This document shows positions 62,314 to 64,000 of a DNA stretch of 64,000 nucleotides, piece by piece. The notes under the pieces are model-generated. The model worked only from the letters and a program-made list of their open reading frames with translations. It was not told the origin of the DNA and did no database searches. The translations under genes were made by a program, and so were the position numbers. The stretch comes from Oscillospiraceae bacterium. Lineage in GTDB: Bacteria > Bacillota > Clostridia > Saccharofermentanales > Saccharofermentanaceae. How positions within the stretch are numbered: position 1 is the first letter of the stretch; each line of letters begins with the position of its first letter. The stretch covers positions 760,807 to 824,806 of the forward strand of contig FWXP01000001.1 of NCBI GenBank assembly GCA_900176545.1. The letters run 5' to 3'.

Positions 62314-63582
62314 TCACGAGCATATTCCCGTCTTATTGCCGTCGATAAAGTAGCCCCTGGGCGAAGTAACATGATCCTCCTTCGCGTTTAACTTGGATAA
62401 GGTCTTATCCATATACATCATGCCCCTTTGGACACTGTAGAATCCGAATCTTCCGCGAAGTGAATCTATAGCCATGTCTATATTGTGCTGCTTATCCCTC
62501 TCCTCCTGATCCAGGAAGAGGTTCAGCTGGATAGGTATCGATGCATCCACAAGATCACTTCCGCGAACGCCTACGCTCCTTATAGGCTTGCTCCAGTCAT
62601 AGTTCCCGTTAAACAGACTCATGGCGTAGGCTGCTATCTCCGAAGTTATATCCGTGGGAGACCCGGTCCGCATCTGCCGCGTAAACGAATATAGTCCGTT
62701 GTCACGGACTGATATCTCGACTACGCGGCACTTGAAATTGTTCTCGCGAAGCCTGGCAGCTACGCTCTCTGCTAAAAGATAGACCACTATCTTAACGTCT
62801 TCATTATCCTTTAAGTCTCTGGGAGTCGTAGTGCTGTTGCCTATGCTCTTGATCGGAGCCTCATAGGATTCACCGAATACGGGAGTCTGGTCCTCCCCCC
62901 TTGCAAATGCAGACAATACAAGACCTATCTTTCCCAGCGAGTCCTTGAGATACCTCCTGTCGGCGGCAGCCAGCTGCCCTATCGTCATTATTCCTACATC
63001 ATTGAGCTTACGCTTCGTGTTCCTGCCCACATAGAGGATATCCTCCACGGGACTTGTCCATATGATGTCCTTATAATTGTCTTGGTCTATAACAGTAACA
63101 GCATCGGGCTTTTTGTAATCCGATCCGAACTTGGCAAATATCTTGTTCCAGCTGACGCCGACACTGACGGTGATCCCCAGCTCCTCCTTCGCCCGTCGTC
63201 TTATCTCCTCAGCTATCATGTACCCGTCTTTCTTCCCTGTCACCGTATCCGTGACATCCAGCCAGGATTCGTCGACACCAAAGGCTTCCTGCTTGTCAGT
63301 ATATTCGGCATATATGGCACGCATCCTTCTGGAGAAGCGAAGATACAGATCCATACGGGGAGGCACGAATACCACATCCGGACAGACCTCTCGTGCCTGC
63401 CATAATGCCATGCCGGTCTTGACTCCCGCCTTCTTGGCTATAAGGTCCTTGGCAAGTACGATACCGTGCCTTGCCTCCGGGTCACCGCCCACCGCCACAG
63501 GACGGCCGCGAAGCTCCGGCCTGTGCAGCAGTTCTATACTCGCATAGCAATTATTCATATCAGAATGCAGGATCGTCCTCAC
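62314..63582 (-). CDS. dinB: DNA polymerase IV (Y family), GTG start
   Basis: A 422-residue translesion polymerase. Catalytic acids are in ILHSDMNNCYASIE (Asp8) and FGVDESWLDVTD (Asp-Glu); the probable steric gate is Tyr13. Thumb and little-finger regions follow, and a clamp-binding motif IQLNLF is near residue 355. The ~50-residue C-terminal tail (RGMMYMDKTLSKLNAKEDH) fits the longer clostridial form. It starts with GTG behind AAGGAGG. A LexA box lies 22 bases upstream, so it should be SOS-induced. Confidence 0.93.
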   Translation of the reverse strand: MRTILHSDMNNCYASIELLHRPELRGRPVAVGGDPEARHGIVLAKDLIAKKAGVKTGMALWQAREVCPDVVFVPPRMDLYLRFSRRMRAIYAEYTDKQEAFGVDESWLDVTDTVTGKKDGYMIAEEIRRRAKEELGITVSVGVSWNKIFAKFGSDYKKPDAVTVIDQDNYKDIIWTSPVEDILYVGRNTKRKLNDVGIMTIGQLAAADRRYLKDSLGKIGLVLSAFARGEDQTPVFGESYEAPIKSIGNSTTTPRDLKDNEDVKIVVYLLAESVAARLRENNFKCRVVEISVRDNGLYSFTRQMRTGSPTDITSEIAAYAMSLFNGNYDWSKPIRSVGVRGSDLVDASIPIQLNLFLDQEERDKQHNIDMAIDSLRGRFGFYSVQRGMMYMDKTLSKLNAKEDHVTSPRGYFIDGNKTGICS

Positions 63583-63603
63583 TTGATAGCCTCCTTATAA
63601 AAT

Positions 63604-63617
63604 AGAACATCTGTTCT
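63604..63617. promoter_or_regulatory. lexA box: LexA (SOS) box upstream of dinB
   Basis: AGAACATCTGTTCT contains the Gram-positive LexA consensus GAAC-N4-GTTC exactly. It lies between the candidate promoter and the ribosome binding site of dinB, placing a bound repressor over the transcription start. Confidence 0.85.
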
Positions 63618-63623
63618 TTTATA

Positions 63624-63652
63624 AGAGTATCACCCTGCCACACACTCTTCAA
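63624..63652 (-). promoter_or_regulatory. Candidate dinB promoter
   Basis: TTGAAG (63652-63647), 17 bases, TACTCT (63629-63624) preceded by TGA (extended -10). The LexA box begins seven bases downstream. Confidence 0.45.
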
Positions 63653-63670
63653 TGCCAATAATGGGACATA

Positions 63671-63707
63671 AACCTGCTAACAAAAATCAAGTACTTGTTG
63701 GTAGGTT
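63671..63707 (+). repeat. Long imperfect inverted repeat near the IS110 end
   Basis: AACCTGCTAACAA and TTGTTGGTAGGTT pair over 13 positions with an 11-base loop. Two pairs are G-U only when read on the plus strand, so any RNA hairpin would be on the strand opposite to the transposase. It may mark the insertion-sequence end or be a structured RNA. Confidence 0.5.
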
Positions 63708-63739
63708 TTCGCCTTGTTAATTCCGAGCATAGCAAACAG

Positions 63740-63757
63740 ACCGGAATCTATTCCGGT
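63740..63757. repeat. Perfect palindrome in the 3' non-coding part of the IS110 element
   Basis: ACCGGAATCTATTCCGGT: eight-base arms around CT, 22 bases beyond the transposase stop. Possible structured element of the IS end. Confidence 0.5.
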
Positions 63758-63778
63758 TATGGATACCGACTATACGCT

Positions 63779-64000
63779 TTATACAGACTGATATACTTCC
63801 ATTACTCTCACGTAATATATGCGCAGAAACTTGTTAAGACCTGCGATTTTGGCCTGCTTTTTACTTTTGCCTTCAGCTTCCTTTTTCAGAATATAGTTAT
63901 ATACCGTACAGTCTTCAGGTGCTCGGTGACTTTTGAGGACTCTCATAACCTCATAGCCTGTCTTACGTAATGTAGCCGAACCTTTCTTTGAGATTTTGCG
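63779..64000 (-). CDS. IS110-family transposase, partial (C-terminus only)
   Basis: The minus strand is open from the right edge to a TAA at 63779-63781, giving the last 73 residues. They read KISKKGSATLRKTGYEVMRV near the start and KKQAKIAGLNKFLRIYYVRVMEVYQSV at the end. This is the C-terminal signature of the IS116/IS110/IS902 transposases (RGSxxLR, then a Lys-rich helix and LRxxY). The DEDD domain and catalytic Ser lie outside the window. The IS110 family lacks long terminal inverted repeats and uses a bridge RNA from a non-coding end; the sequence between 63618 and 63778 is the 3' flank of this element. Whether the copy is intact cannot be judged. Confidence 0.8.
   Translation of the reverse strand, partial: RKISKKGSATLRKTGYEVMRVLKSHRAPEDCTVYNYILKKEAEGKSKKQAKIAGLNKFLRIYYVRVMEVYQSV

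Noticed and set aside
63695..63970. A 91-codon plus-strand open frame at the right end
   Set aside because: Antisense to the recognisable IS110 transposase C-terminus.

Overview
The window is a chromosomal segment of a Gram-positive anaerobe, almost certainly a member of the Clostridia (Bacillota). The main grounds are a PolC-type replicative polymerase, the def-fmt-rsmB-rlmN-stp-prkC-rsgA-rpe-thiN order, a YesMN/YesL/LplBC-type sugar uptake module, a ferredoxin-type aldo/keto reductase, and a Lys/Ala-rich protein with a DUF6465-like C-terminus. Hemicellulose-degrading genes suggest a gut, rumen or plant-litter habitat. The family cannot be fixed from this window. Gene density is very high, many genes overlap by 1-4 bases, and no gap exceeds 300 bases. 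No tRNA, rRNA or CRISPR array was seen.

Layout. 1-2573: a thioester/CnaB surface adhesin (cut by the left edge) behind a DUF5688-like gene. 2740-11715: nine-gene housekeeping operon from def to thiN, including the PASTA kinase/PP2C phosphatase pair. 11900-17391: five-gene surface-glycan operon (nucleotide-sugar dehydrogenase, epimerase, methyltransferase, GT2, AT-rich polytopic membrane protein). 17589-27926: six-gene string ispG-polC-priA-lipase-like-beta-lactamase-like-tautomerase. 28077-30250: DUF6465-like Lys/Ala-rich protein and an AT-rich GT-C membrane protein. 30355-36063: a MoxR-DUF58-VWA-VWA 'Bat' operon ending in a pilin-like/low-complexity protein. 36232-41525: flavoprotein, aldo/keto reductase, EAL phosphodiesterase and a GGDEF protein with a sugar-binding sensor domain.

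41701-58753 is an arabinoxylan/arabinose utilisation region. GH51 and GH39 enzymes run leftward. An AraC regulator, GH43, carboxylesterase, FGGY kinase and AraD run rightward from the other side of a divergent promoter. Then comes a YesL-like protein, two permeases and a lipoprotein solute-binding protein, with a YesN/YesM two-component system. The logic reads as sensing and import, debranching and deacylation, then L-arabinose-derived ribulose phosphorylation and epimerisation to xylulose 5-phosphate, which Rpe interconverts with ribulose 5-phosphate.

58868-64000: a HAD phosphatase, two DUF4230-like proteins, peptidase T, SOS-controlled DNA polymerase IV and the C-terminal end of an IS110-family transposase cut by the right edge.

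The most notable observation is that PolC keeps a recognisable DEDDh proofreading exonuclease fold but has lost nearly all of its catalytic residues, while the neighbouring PHP domain appears to keep a complete set of metal ligands. Other points of interest are the periplasmic-binding/GGDEF fusion next to an EAL protein, the pilin-like Bat protein, a CA-repeat inside the moxR promoter spacer, and candidate leaderless genes.
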